64,000 nt of DNA, taken from assembly GCF_001638985.1 (NCBI RefSeq), contig NW_017265147.1, positions 1,147,545 through 1,211,544 on the forward strand. The letters are read 5' to 3'. The position numbers and the translations under genes were made by a program. Below the pieces are notes generated by a model. It worked only from the letters and a program-made list of their open reading frames with translations. It made no database searches and had not been told where the DNA came from. The stretch is from Phycomyces blakesleeanus NRRL 1555(-). Lineage: Eukaryota > Mucoromycota > Mucoromycetes > Mucorales > Phycomycetaceae. Shown piece after piece: positions 24,744 to 37,905 of the stretch (its first letter is position 1; every line of letters begins with the position of its first letter).

Positions 24744-25996
24744 TTCAAAGCGATCAACAAACAAAACAATCTGTATATTCTGCTTTTTAAAAAACAACAA
24801 CACAATGTTCATGAATTAAATATTGCACCTATGAAATCAATAAAGAAAATAATGAAACGGTTTATATAATCTTCTTATATATAATGTTTATACACACACG
24901 CACATATATAGATATATAGATATATGTACATGTATAGATATAGAGAGAGAAATATTGATAAGCTATATCCAAAATAACTGGTCTTTGTTTAATGCTTTTG
25001 TTCTATTTATTCTTTACTCTATAGTGAAATGAAAGCTCATAAGTAGAAGAAGTATGTGCTGTGAGATAGATTATAAACAACTCTAACACGCATTATACTA
25101 ACGTTACTGCTGATGAGGCAAAGCCAATGGAATAAAGATATACTTTATGCAAGAGTGTTTCTGCCATCATGCAAAAATATAATGAGTCAGATGACTTTAA
25201 GAGTATTGTTTTAAAGAACAAAATAAGCTAAACAAGTGCTTTGATCTCTTTAATGTTAGGGTCTTCTTTTTGATGTATTAGGGGGTTTCAACAGTCCTTT
25301 AAGCTCTTAAGCTTTGAGTTTTAAACCAGTGACCAATAACACGTAAAAGTTACTAGGTGTTTTTGAGTATCCTAAATGTTTCTTTCAGTTCTATTAGGCA
25401 TTGCGATAATAGGATATAAGATTAATGTAGTATTGAAAGAGGAAAGCATATTTGCATTAATATTTTATTAGATTTCCAAAAAAAAAAACCATTATAAGTT
25501 AATTTCAGCCAATTACATTTTGAAATTTAAATTCAAAGCTTAAGTTTAAAAGCTTAAAGGACTGTTGAAACCCCCTGATATACACTGAAATCAAGATTTT
25601 TGATTTTATAGCTTTTTGTTGCCCCTAACATTTTGAAAAAGTCTTTTTATTTCTTAGGTGTCCTATATAGGAAGAAAACTTGATGTACTAATTGCATGCT
25701 TTTCTACAAGAAAGAATAAATACGTGCTTGGCATTTTTGTTTTTGTTTTTCTAAAAAAAAAAGAAAGTAAAACCTTGAAAGTGCGCCTTACAAGTGTTTT
25801 ACTTTATTTCTTGGATTTTCATAAGTGGCTATTGCCTATATGAGAGTCTTCAATAGTAGCCGTTTGTAATTTGGTTTATACCATGGTGTGATTGATATAA
25901 TTAAATAAAGTCATATATAAATAATATATAGAGTATAGAATAAAATGAAGATTTAAATAAATAGATTCAATAGATAAAAGACTGTGTATGATGAAT
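24744..25996. other. Intergenic between convergent TPR-like and PMS1 genes, with a MITE-like element
   Basis: Holds the TPR-like 3' UTR (AATAAA-like signals near 24836), short TATA/GATA repeats near 24900 and the inverted-repeat element at 25254-25630. The ORF at 25658 has no recognisable feature. Confidence 0.6.
25254..25630. mobile_element. MITE-like element with long imperfect terminal inverted repeats
   Basis: The ends are TGTTAGGG and CCCTAACA. Inside them, AGGGGGTTTCAACAGTCCTT on the left is matched inverted on the right (25557-25576), and similarity continues through a CTTAAGCTTTGA segment on both sides. The total is about 377 bp and there is no transposase. No clear target-site duplication is seen, so the superfamily is not assigned. 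Confidence 0.75.
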
Positions 25997-26260
25997 CTAA
26001 TTTTTGGAGAGCAGGCTTCCTTTGAAGGAAAGTTGTCTTCTTGGTTTTCTAGCTTTAATATCTGATAGTGTCAAAAGATGTCGCATTGTAGGGCGACCGT
26101 GCGGGCAATTCTACAAAAACGAAAGAAAGCAGATGAATACACGCACCTTGAACACTGTATTTATGTCTATATTGTATTACCCAAGGTTGACTGATTGTTC
26201 CCATATTTTGTACAATCTATAATACAATAATGTTTAGCCTTTTCACTGTTCCTTGAAAAT

Positions 26261-26294
<34 letters not shown>

Positions 26295-29200
26295 CCTTGA
26301 TCATCTTCTTCTTTGTCAGACTATCTCCAATCATAACAGAGCTTCGGCAAGCTCTCGATGCAAATATCTTTCTTGTTCGGCTACATCTAACCATTTCTCC
26401 AGGCCGGTCATCGAGAAGGTAAATCAGTTCACTAAAATCTAATACAAAAGTCAATGGACAGTAACTGGCACTGGTTGCCGTGCACATCATACCTTGCTGG
26501 TCAAACAACACACTTTTGTTCATAGGTTGGGCAATTATTCGAATCCGATCCGTAGGTAAATTTTCCGGATGGATCTCGAGTTCAAACCCATTAGCCCTCA
26601 ATATGTCAATATTCTCCATTACTACAAGCTCGTCTGCAGCAGTCAAAGAAGGTATTTGAGGTCTTTATAAAATAAAATAAATTAATCGTCATATTATCAA
26701 CATACTAAAGGTACACCTACCTGATCAATCTTTGGCATTGGATAGTCGTTTCTTTTTGAAGAGTTTCAAAGTTGTATTTCTCATCTGAAGCATGTTGATC
26801 AACAATAAAAAGATCATTTCTCAGAGAAACTATTATAAATCCAAGATTGAATTGACCCAAAATCTTCATATCTGCAAAGTCAGTCTTTTCAATTGTCCGG
26901 CTCAGAGCATATGCTGCCTTTTGGTTATCAGATATGTTTTCAATGCCTGCTCCTTCTAAAACATCCATTGAATCTATTTTATATGCTCCAGAAACACTCT
27001 TCGACTCAAGACGTGATAAAATAGTTTGGTAGCTTTCTAGTGAATGAGAGATACAAAGTTCATCCTCATTGGTTCTACGTAAAAACGGTGATTGATATGT
27101 CGCTCCTGGAACTCCAGACTGTAAATCTTCACCATCTTCACTCAAAGTTTCCATATATTCAGTAGGTTGGATAACAAGATTCCTTGTTCCATTTAAATCG
27201 AAGGGTTCCGATGTCAATAGTTGTGTTTGCTCCGTTTCGTCTACCGAGTCTGTGCCATCTCTGATATAAAAATGGGATGGTTCGAAAGTAAGTTGGTGTT
27301 GCGTATATCCATTACTCTTAAGATCGACCCTTTTTGGAGCGCGGTACGATATATTGTCACTGCTTCTCTTGGTACTGTATGGGCTTGCTATATTACTAAA
27401 CCGCGGTATAAATGATCGAGGACTGTTCTCGGAACTGGTACGATGCGCTTTATTTCCAGTATACATAGGGCCAGTAATAAGAGACGGTCGTATTTTTCGT
27501 TTATTCTCTTTTTCATCATCATCCTCTTCTTCTTCTTCTTCTTCCTCTTCCTCTTCTTCTTCCTCTTCTTCCTCTTTTATTGTAGATGACATGCTTTTCA
27601 TAACATCTGACGAAAGGCGTATATCCCGATAAAGAGGACTTTGTTGGGTTGATGATGGTACTACGCCATAAGATCCTGAAAATGAACTCGACTCTGATTC
27701 AGTCAAATTATCATCAGTCTCTTCACAGAAAAAGTTTGCAGCAGGAAGCTTGTTGATAGTGTAGGTTGATCTACTCGGTTCCATATGCAAGCTCAAAAAC
27801 TCCTAATTTTTTAAAAGGTTTTTTATTATGCTTAAAAGCCACAATAAAATAATAATTTACTTACAGAGACACACTGGACAATAAGGTTATCTTCGTGAAG
27901 AAATATGGTTCTTTTGTCTGGGCTAACGTTAACATCATATCTGTCTGTTTCCATAAATATAATTACTCATTTGCTTTTCTGTCTATTTCTGTATACTATT
28001 AATATTAACCTGGCGGAAGCTTCAAATCAGCAATAATAAAAGGATACTGAGTTGGAACATCACGTTGGTAGACTTCATTAAAGACTTTTGATATCTAATT
28101 TATAGTTAGTTCTACTGCTCACATATGAGAAGGATATAATTGTTTAATATTAGATTAAAATAGCTTGCCTTTGGTAAGCTGCAAGGTCTTCCGTTAACAA
28201 AGAAGTATTGCCTGTCCTTACTGCTTCTTCCAGAGCCAAGCTGTGGTTTCGAGACAAGCCCCTCAATACAAGGTCTATTTAAGAGTGATTTGTGTTCATT
28301 TAGACTGTAATCTTTTCTATTGTCACATAAAGTTTTACTTTATACTCGTTTCTCCATCCATATAATCTTCTCCATAGACGGAAGACAAATCTATCGCAAA
28401 TGGAATTGTCTGGGAAGAGACCTTCACTCCAAAAATATCGGTAATGTTGTCTCGAACAGTTGCATTCCCTTGTGTAAAGATTATGGGTGCGCTTGATCTT
28501 TTTATGAGATTAATACGGTAGTCTTATTTGAGATACTTTTGATTTAATCACTTTGACTGGTACTCACACTTTTGAAGCCTGATTATACGCTACAATCTTT
28601 ACGTTTTTAGATATAATAGCATATGCTTGTACAAGATCCATCGCTTTCTTAAACTCTTGTTTAATGTTCCGTTGAAGTTCACGGTGACGAACAGGCAAAG
28701 ATTCGAATAACTTTGATATATGAACAGTTGTTCCCACCTAAATAGGAAAAACAAACACGGTATTTCTTAGGGATAAATATTTCTTAACTTAAGCTAAAGA
28801 ATAGGAAGAAGAAGGCATTAATGCGATCCATTGAACCTACAGAGCGTACTACTGTGGTTTTCTTTATTAATCTTCCGTCAGAGTTATATTCGAGGTGAAC
28901 GCCTTTTGGAGCTTGCTCTTTTGTGGCCGTTGTGACAGAGAGTTTAGCGAGAGAGCATAATGAGCTCAAGGCCTCTCCTCTGAATCCGAATGTCATTACT
29001 GATTCAAGGTCTTCAAACTTTGATAGTTTTGAAGTATAATACTTCAATGCTAATCAGGAGATTGAGTTGTCTAAAAGATCTAGATTATCAAGCAAAATGC
29101 ATTTACCTAATGATTCATAGTTTGATGGATCAATTCCATGACCATTGTCCACAACATCCAGTCCACCAAGTCCGTTTTGTTTGAATCTTAACTCTAAAAA

Positions 29201-29388
29201 TATTGCTTACAATTACGCAAAATGTCACTTCACAGATCACTGTGCATGACTTTACCAATATTGGTTGCTTGAGCATCAATACTGTTTTCAAGTAGTTCTT
29301 TAGCTGTCATAGACAGATCAACTACCACCTGACCAGAACATATTTTATGTATGCTTTGTTTATCAATTGCAGTCAACTGTCTAGCCAT
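25997..29388 (-). CDS. PMS1: DNA mismatch-repair protein PMS1 (MutL homologue, PMS2 type)
   Basis: Twelve exons give 875 codons: 29388-29256, 29193-29107, 29049-28841, 28737-28568, 28497-28339, 28274-28169, 28094-28010, 27944-27865, 27802-26721, 26662-26296, 26216-26181 and 26110-25997. It is the MutL-alpha subunit that nicks the strand to be repaired. The N-terminal GHKL ATPase keeps [16 protein letters not shown] and [12 protein letters not shown]. The domain ends at [11 protein letters not shown] long variable linker in exon 9 includes an acidic run of about 18 Glu. The C-terminal endonuclease keeps [12 protein letters not shown] (the DQHAx2Ex4E metal site), A-C-R and C-P-H-G-R-P. All catalytic motifs are intact. 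Intron 6 has a GC donor (AAG|GCAAGC). The gene lies in tandem with ALG5, 159 bp apart. Confidence 0.95.
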
Positions 29389-29547
29389 TGTTGACGGTAA
29401 TTAGCAGATCAAGAATTCACGGGCATTTATGTTGAAGTTATCCAAATGGCAGCCTCGACTTCTTCAAATTTAACTACCGCAACGTCCAAAGACCGGTTGT
29501 TTTGAAGGGGTTTGCGAGAACAAGTCAACTGAATTGTTATAACGTAT

Positions 29548-30673
29548 TTATTGTATTTTCTTTGCTGTATTTGTATCCACAGTCCATAGACCAAGGAGAT
29601 AATTGAGACGAATCAACAAGAGATCTTTTGCCATTTGGACCGAATCTACCATTAAATTGACTTTACTTCCATCAATTTCATGCCAGTTAACTTGTACTTC
29701 AATAATTGGGATATTTTGTTGTTGTGCAATCATAAGACACTCAATGTCGAATATCCATCGTTCAACGTGCATATTAGGGAATATTATCTGTGCCGCTCCA
29801 CGGGTAAATAATTTAAACCCGCATTGAGTGTCGTCTATACCACGAATGCCAAGCACATATACCAACGTGTGGAAACCTCGCATCAAGAAGTTACGAATAA
29901 ATGATCGCTTGAAGAAAGTTGGGGAGCAATGAGAATCTCAAAAATATAAAAGAGAGAGCTAGACATATTTGACACCCTCTTTCTCTCTCTTTGTACAAAC
30001 CTTTACAACGGCCTCAGTTGTCACTAAATGGGATCTTGATCCAACCGCTACACCTCGCCCATTCTTAGCCTCATTATCCAACGCATCCTGAAGTTTTTCC
30101 AGATCGGAAAACCGAGTAGCACCATCAGCATCCACCATCAAGCAACGCTCGCCTCTAGCACATAGCACACCTTGAGTTACGGCTCCACCCTTTCCTCTGT
30201 TCTTTTCCAGCACGAGTATTCGGATATTTTCAGGGTTAGACTCTTTTGCAAATTCAAGAGCAACTTCTACTGTGTTATCACGGCTACCGTCGTCTACGAT
30301 GATAATTTCGTATGTATTTTCAGAATTTTCTAGTCTCTTGTTTTCCAAATATTCCGTAGTTTCCTTTAACATTGTTGGTAGTCGTTTGCTCTCATCGAAT
30401 GCAGGCACGATGCAGGATAATTTTACGGTCGGTTCGTCAAATAGACTGGGCAAGAGTTTTTTCTCGGTAGATAGTGCATCCTTATAATATTTTTCGTTCT
30501 CTGTTCTTTTACGAGGTTTTGGTGAAGAGAGTATCAAAATTCCAAGAAGCTACCGAGGGAATTAATAAAGAAGTCGGATTAAGGGGTGTAATTAAGGTCT
30601 ACCTTGAAGAATTACTTACCGTGGCAGCCAGGACAGTCAATGATGCCGCAGACCAATACAAATACAAAGTCAT
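29548..30673 (-). CDS. ALG5: Dolichyl-phosphate beta-glucosyltransferase
   Basis: Three exons give 320 codons: 30673-30620, 30549-30001 and 29907-29548. The enzyme makes dolichyl-phosphate-glucose from UDP-glucose on the cytosolic face of the ER, for N-glycan precursor synthesis. An N-terminal membrane anchor spans exon 1 and the start of exon 2 ([20 protein letters not shown]). The GT2 fold shows [18 protein letters not shown], the metal-binding D-A-D-G-A-T-R-F, and D-T-Q-C-G-F-K-L-F. The last intron (30000-29908) has a weak GTTTGT donor. The gene is divergent from POP1 with 467 bp between start codons. Confidence 0.95.
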
Positions 30674-31140
30674 TAAAAGTTAACGTAGAGGAAAGGAATG
30701 GAGAATGACTAATTAAGATGGGTTAAAGAATGAATAAAAAGCAACAGGACCTGGCTGATGTATATGCACTGGGCCAATAGCAACTTCACACACCTGGACT
30801 TGCTTCACAGCTATATAAACGGAGTCTAAAAAGGCAAATGGGATTTAGGTTTAAAAACAGCACTTTTAGACAGTAAAAGGAAAGATGATCAAAAAGGGCG
30901 TAATTAAGTAAAGAGAGCCTGGTGTATGAACAGCCAATTGAGTGTATATACAGTTTATTGGTACATTTTCTTTTCAATAGATAAAAAAAAACACTCGGAA
31001 ATTTCATAAATAATATAGATATTGATACAACCTGGGCTTGGATAACTTCTTTTTTTATGGGACAGTGAAAGTGACCGTGTTTTAATGAATGAAGAAGAAG
31101 TTAGGCTGTCAAAGCAACAGGTCTTTAAAACAACCCTTCA
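30674..31140. promoter_or_regulatory. Short divergent promoter between ALG5 and POP1
   Basis: The 467-bp space separates the two start codons, so it probably carries both promoters. No strong TATA box is seen. A TTTTAGACAG-like segment lies near 30865. Specific sites cannot be named. Confidence 0.5.
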
Positions 31141-34100
31141 ATGTCGACTTCTGGGAGTAATAAGCGCCCAGCACAAGAGCCATTAAGCTCAAAGGCTCAA
31201 AATAAAAAATGTATGGAATTAAATAGTACAATTATATGTTTTAGTTTTGAGAAGCTAATCGAATTGTCCAATAATTAGCAAAGGAGCAAGGCAATAGTAC
31301 TTCCATTAGTACAGCTGGCTTTGGGAATTATGGAAAGAACATCCTTTGTAAGATTTATTTGAAAATAGCTAAACTATACACAACAATAAAATGGTGAAGT
31401 ATGACGCTGATATACATGTACACATGTCGTGCAGCACAGAACGCACTTCGAGTAACGGGGGCCATTGATACAAAGCAATTTGTAATCGCACGTTTACCAG
31501 AAATGAATGCCATGCAATCTGTGATTAAAGAGACAAGGTGGAGTATAGTATTTTACAAAAATTGAATTTAAAATACTCATAAAGCTTTCTCCCAATAGCT
31601 TCTCTATTAAAACAGAAGGATTGCCGCCACAACTACGTGCCCATCGTCGTCGAGCAGCCAGCTACAAGCTCACCGGGTTTTCCGCAATGAGTAGAGCTAA
31701 GATTTCCTCAAAGGTAAACATTAGCTAGAAAACAAACACACAGATAATGAAGAGTTTTGTTAAATTAAGAGAAATAATATACCTGTCATGAAAGAGGGGT
31801 CGTATGTTTATCAAAGGAAAAAAACCGTTGCGTACAATGTTCCAGCTTAAGCCAACAGTTTATGCAAAAGAGTACCTTTACAAGCAATGTAATTATTGTT
31901 TACACTGATCCAGGGGTTTTTGAGGCTTATTTTACTGATGTAGCTAATAAAAAATGGCTGGAAACACACATGTGGCATGTTAAGCGAATGAAGATGGTTA
32001 ATATCTGGGGTCATCGACTGGTAAGTTAATGTGTATGTTTTTTAAAAAAGAAAATCACTATGTAAAGCTATAAATTAAGTATCTTATTGTTTTATATATA
32101 GGCTTCCCATCCTAATATGAAGTCATCCAGAATATTTTACAGAGCGTTTACACAAGCTGCAGTTATTCACGATGCTTCCTATGAATCCTGTGTTGAATTA
32201 TCCGGTGCATCAAAACAAATTGTTCGCATCCTAAACACAATAACTGACCCTTCACTTCCCTCTGTTGGTAGTGCAAGGTATAATTTGAGTATTTTTAATA
32301 TTATAAATAATACTAAAAGTAAGCTAACAAATATATTACTTTATATGGTAGATACAATAAAGGACAGCGTATGGGAAAGACTTATTTATACGAGTACATG
32401 CAATATCCTACAAATCTCATTTGCCCTATCGAATATCTGTGGAGACCCAGTAAAGTAGAAGGAGAGCAAGGGATGATTTGGGTATGGATACATCCCTCTG
32501 CTTACACGGAAGCCTTGTGTACCTTGAAAGAGGCTATCAAGCACGGGAACGAGAAATCTACTGAAAGTATGAAAAATAGTCTTTAATGTTCGGGCATATG
32601 TAATAACATGTGTATGTAAATTAGATATTCAAATCTGTGAACAAAAAGAAAAGCTGGTCCGATTCAATCTTGCTGGTCCACATTCAACAGCACTACTACA
32701 ATCCATATTTAGACCAATTGAGGAAGCCGAAGTTCAGATAGAGAGAGCAAATACCACTGAACAAACTCAATTGTGGGATGATATAGGATCCCTAAAATCT
32801 GCTTGTTCTTTATCCCCTGACGTTATTATTGGACTGACAGTACAAGATCCACGCCTAAAGTATACAGAGTTTTTTTTTGTTTTTTTTGCTGTTATTTATT
32901 GATGTCTTAATCTAGATTTCCTCAGCTAAAACGACCTCAGATTCATGAGGTATCTAACGAAGTAGAGGCACGGCTTTCTACTCTCATCCGTGAATGGCCC
33001 ATTGATGTTGCTTATTCTGATATATGGGAAAGTACTTCTCGACAAGCATCTTTGGATAGCAAAGTATCGGAGTATGCATTAAATAAGCGCCGGGAAGAGG
33101 TATTATTTTTTACGTCTAAGGCTAATTTAGGCTTGGTAATTCACCCATTTTTATCGTAAGAATGTCGTACCAGGAACGAAGTTGGTCTTTACTGAGAAAG
33201 ATAGCAGGATACCTATCTTGCTAGTATGCCGTACATGTCCTGTCGTAGACGATTCCACAATCCAAACATCAACATCGGTATCAAGTCGAATTGAGAGCTG
33301 GTCAATTATACTTCCAAGCGGATGGGGAATGCCATTTTGGACTTCACTTTTGTTCGCTGGGGCCAAACCAATTGGACTAGAAAATGTTCGGTCTTTGGCC
33401 CTTGAAACTGGACAATGTTGTTTCCCTTATGATTATCCTAGCACTCGTGCGTTTGCAGCGCAGAAAGCACAAATGGAAGAAGCTAACCTCAAAAAATGGT
33501 TGAGTAGACCACCAGCAAAGCGCGAAAACTTCAAACGCATTGGTGTCGATCATCCATTTGCGGCTCAATTTGATACACTATTCAGGAAGAATGGCAGTAC
33601 TGATGATGTATTGGATTGTGTACCGAAGCCAAACTATAGCCTAATTCAAGGGGCTAGAATGATATCTTCTATAGCAACAAGTTCTTCGGAGACAAGTTCA
33701 CAGGCTGCTCTAGAAAAGGCTGTTATTGAATGTCTCTCTAAACGAAGCCTTAATATCCTATCTTCCGTCAGCCTGAATTCCACCTTGGTGAAAGTTCGAG
33801 TAAAATATATTGAGAAAAAAGTCCCATTTCCCAATGCGCTGGTCTATCTTATTGAGAACCCTGATGATTATATGCGACACACATGGTACATAAGAAACCG
33901 TATGCCGGTGCACCAAAGCAAAAAAGATATAAAGCTATCGTTAAAAAATGAGACTATGTCCGATACTACTTTAGATGAGGTAAGTTATTATTTTATGGGT
34001 AGGAGTGTAATACGAACTAATGAATTTTATTTATTTGTTATTTATGCTTATAGAAACATCATGTTTTGCCTAGCTCACAACAAATTGGATATATTACCAA

Positions 34101-34349
34101 CGGTGCATTCTCTTTAATGCACGGATGTGGTATTGGTATAGGTGCTTGCACAGCGAGTGGGATTCAAAGAGTAAATTATATAGATAAAAGGTAAGAACCA
34201 TAGTCCAGATATAACACTATACCTCTACCAACTGCTCATGATATTGTTTTTCATTACACAGTCAAAAACGGGGCACCAAGATGCTTGTTTTAATAAGAAA
34301 TGTAAATGCTATTGATTATAGACCGGCTCAACTACAACTACTTTGCTAA
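31141..34349 (+). CDS. POP1: Ribonuclease P/MRP protein subunit POP1
   Basis: Thirteen exons: 31141-31210, 31279-31347, 31436-31537, 31599-31713, 31795-31888, 31944-32020, 32102-32277, 32352-32566, 32625-32859, 32916-33099, 33161-33979, 34054-34190 and 34262-34349, giving about 793 codons. POP1 is the largest protein of the RNases that process tRNA and rRNA precursors. Visible family blocks are F-V-I-A-R-L-P-E-M-N-A-M, H-R-R-R-A-A-S-Y, W-L-E-T-H-M-W-H-V-K-R, the Y-E-Y-M-Q-Y-P-T-N-L region, L-P-S-G-W-G-M-P-F-W (POPLD region) and the final G-Y-I-T-N-G-A-F-S-L with a Gly-rich end. Exon 5 was chosen because only its phase joins to exon 6. My exon lengths are one base short of a whole number of codons, with the discrepancy in exon 3 near 31500. 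That base should be rechecked. Confidence 0.9.
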
Positions 34350-36669
34350 AAGTGACAATATTATAATAAACCAAGTAGCTAACACTACTGGAGTAAAAAG
34401 CGTGTTTAAGATGTTCTTCAGCATCCTCAGTGTATCTCCTAAAAAATAGGATTGGTTCAATTGACAATTATAGGAATGCCTACTATTATTATGGTATTAA
34501 CTTAATAATAGCGTATCATTACTATTGAAATAGAGATTCTTACAATGATCTTGATAGATTTAAACCCTTAACATTTTTTTTGAGTAATTAGAATATATCA
34601 GCTTATATTTATTGTAAAGTAGTTATTAGAACAAAGAGTTTATTAACATCAGATTCTAAGAAATGGAAATAAAAATTAGATTTTTGTGCATTTCAAAAAG
34701 CTTGTTTAAATATCAGACTTAATTTAGGTAAGGTTATTTGCCCATTTATTGTGTCGTATCATAACAAAGTCAACCATACTTCATGGAATCTTGACGTGGG
34801 TCTATTAGCCTAGATTTCCTCTTAGAGGTCTTAATGCCTCTTAGCTATGACACAACGCGTTTCTTTTATATACATTTAGAACATGGACATTACATTTGAT
34901 CAGCTCAACGCATTGCATAGCTTTTTTGAAATACAAACCATTGTCCAACGTAAATGACCATTTGAAGTTATTACAAGGCTATTACAGTCGACACCTCACA
35001 GTTGTACCAGCTAAACATCTGTTGGCTGACGCAGGCAGGAAAGATGCAATCAGTCACGTGCTGTTTTAAATTTAAAGTAATACAGTTTCTACTTAAATTC
35101 AGACGATGTTAGTTTTTTTTGGGCAAATCAAAATTAGTTTTTAGACAAAGAGAAAATAAAATTAAGACAAGGAAGAGTTAATTGTGCGGTATGAACTTTT
35201 GATCCGCCGAATGGGTGGTGAGATCTGACTGTGTTCTGCTATGTGTTTGTGTGAGCTTCCTGGTCCCGGCCCTTAAGCCCAGACCGAACTGAATGACTGC
35301 CTGACCCGGACACCATCACAATTTGCTAAATTACATGACAGTTGCATTACTGTAGCTTGGTCTAGAGATATCGAAATGATTAAAAAATGAATTCAGCCAA
35401 TTAAGTTAATATTTTATTACGGTTTTTAGCAGTAGAAATTATAACAAATTCCGCATAAAAATTGCCATAGATTTTGCATTTTACTTGGGGCTACTAACTC
35501 CATAAACTTCATATAGATCACCAAAAAAAAAGTGCACTGCAGAGAGTAAAAGCACCCTTTATGATCAATATTTGAGGAACAAATATCAAACAATGTTTAG
35601 GCAACGGATGTAAATTTGCCTCATCAGGTTTCTTACAAATATAAAAACCATTTACTTGGCTAATTTGGAGTTATAGCTAATGTTTTTTCTTCTTCTCACT
35701 ATTGGTACTAGATCGAACTTTGACTGTATTGATATGATCCATCTGTGCAACAGAACAATTATTAATAATGCTATTGCCAGGCATCGTATGTTAAAGTATG
35801 AGAGCGTGAAAAATTGTGAAAAATTCCAAGTGGTCTGCTATTTATTTATAACAATAACAACAAAAGGTTTCTACTTAATGTACTTACCTAGTAATTGATT
35901 TAGGAAAATAGCTTATATATATATATATGCATTTATAAGTAACTAACATGTTTTAAATGCAAGTCAGTTTTTTGTAGCTGTACAAAAAGACGCAATGCCG
36001 TTTTGTAATAAGCTGTCGTAAAAAGCCTATTTTACACTACTAATTCAAAGATGACGATGTCGCATCACACAAGAGATGTATGCCAAAAAGGTTCAAAGAA
36101 TATCTGGGGTTATATATTTTCTTAAGTGGTCTACAGAGATACCAACTTTAAATCCAATTGATAAAATGTATAGCCCATTGGATAAAGTTATATGTATTCA
36201 ACACATTGCTATAAAAACTACTCTGATGAATTTGAATAATACTTTACAAGAAGAGTAGAAATCAATTAGTCTGTATGTGTTCCAGAAGTATTTACAGTTA
36301 TTTTTCGGAACTTTAATTCGGAAATCTCTTTTGACACACCTTCACATAAACCTAATGAACAATAGTTTTTTTTTTAATAATAAAAATAATAATAAAAAGC
36401 CTTTCCTTTTTTCTTTTCTTTATCAGTACCTTGATTTCATATTACTAATACACAAACAGGTATATATTTGTGGTCGTGTCTTAGTTAGTGTGTATGAGAA
36501 AGAGAGAGAAGAAGTAGTAGAAACAAGAAAAAGAGGAGAGAGGATTTAAGCGATTGAAAGGGCTATGCATAGTAGATTTATATATATAAAAATCTATATC
36601 TATTTCTATTTCTCTATATGAATATTTACTCAAAACTAAAATCAAAATAATAATAATAATAAAAGCAGA
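34350..36669. other. Intergenic, 2.3 kb, no gene seen
   Basis: AT-rich sequence with no long ORF. One island of more balanced composition lies at about 35180-35330. TACAGT at 34983-34988 and ACTGTA at 35349-35354 bracket this part but share little further similarity. The right 300 bp, with (TA)n and AAT repeats, is the leader of the pantothenate-kinase gene. Confidence 0.55.
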
Positions 36670-37866
36670 ATGAATGTTAGCGGTGCCTCTGTATCAGATA
36701 CTGTTCCAGCTCCTCATGAGACAAGAGACATTGTATTACCTAATCACGACAGTCATGTAGCCCAGATCGCAGTTGATGTATGCACACATGAATTCATTAC
36801 ATTCAACTGTCAACATTAGACTTCCCCCTTTTTCTTTTCTCTTGTTTTTCTTAATGTAATTATCATTGTGCATAACTCTTTTTTTTTGGTAGATTGGTGG
36901 CTCATTGGCCAAGATTGTCTACTTTACTTCCTCTCCGGACCGGAAAGGTGGTAGACTACACTTTAAAAAGTTCGAAACTGAACAAATGGACGAATTTATG
37001 GATTTTATTAAAATCCTTGTCAAAGATGCTAAAGCACGACTTCCAACTGGAACAGAGCTAGTATTAAAGGCAACCGGAGGAGGTGCTTATATGTACTACG
37101 ATAGAATGCAAGCATCTCTGCCGGGTGTAAATATCCAAAAGGAAGATGAAATGGAATGCCTTATCACAGGTAATATATATGTATATGTATATAGAATATC
37201 CAGGCATTTCTTTATATATATATATGTATAGATGTATAGATATTAAAAGTAGAATTCAATTGTCCTTTGAAATCTCTAGCTTTATTAGCCATTAGTTATT
37301 ATTATTATTCCTTCTTAATATGAGTAGAACTATTACTGATATGAACCTCCAAAAAAACAATAACAACACCAAAAACGCCGTCGTTATCATCATTCTCACC
37401 ACCACTACCACCACCAACAACAACAACAATGATAATGTTAATGACAATAACTAGGCTTGAATTTCTTTATTACGGAGATACCGTATGAAGTATTTATATA
37501 CAATGAGCAAGAATCTGATCCTATGCGCTTTGAAGAAAAGACAAAGGCTATTTATCCTTATTTGGTACATTTTAGATCTCTTTAAAAGTGATCTTTTTTA
37601 CTTTGTTATTTAGTTCCATTATGTACATATATACTCATTATATCCCTTTTTTTTTCTATTTGTGTGGGTGGATGTGCACTAAAATTAGCTGGTTAACATT
37701 GGCTCAGGTGTCAGGTAAGCATATGCCGGTAAAACAGTAGAATACTACAGAATAATAATCCATAAAGAATCAAAGTCTACTCAAGGTTACTGGTCCAAAT
37801 GAATTTACGCGTGTGAGCGGAACTTCTGTAAGGACATACATTTTTTCTTAAGAAAAAATGAAATAA

Positions 37867-37905
<39 letters not shown>

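Noticed and set aside
24230..24805. A 191-codon minus-strand ORF rich in Ser, Asp and Gly.
   Set aside because: It is the antisense shadow of the TPR-like tail repeats.
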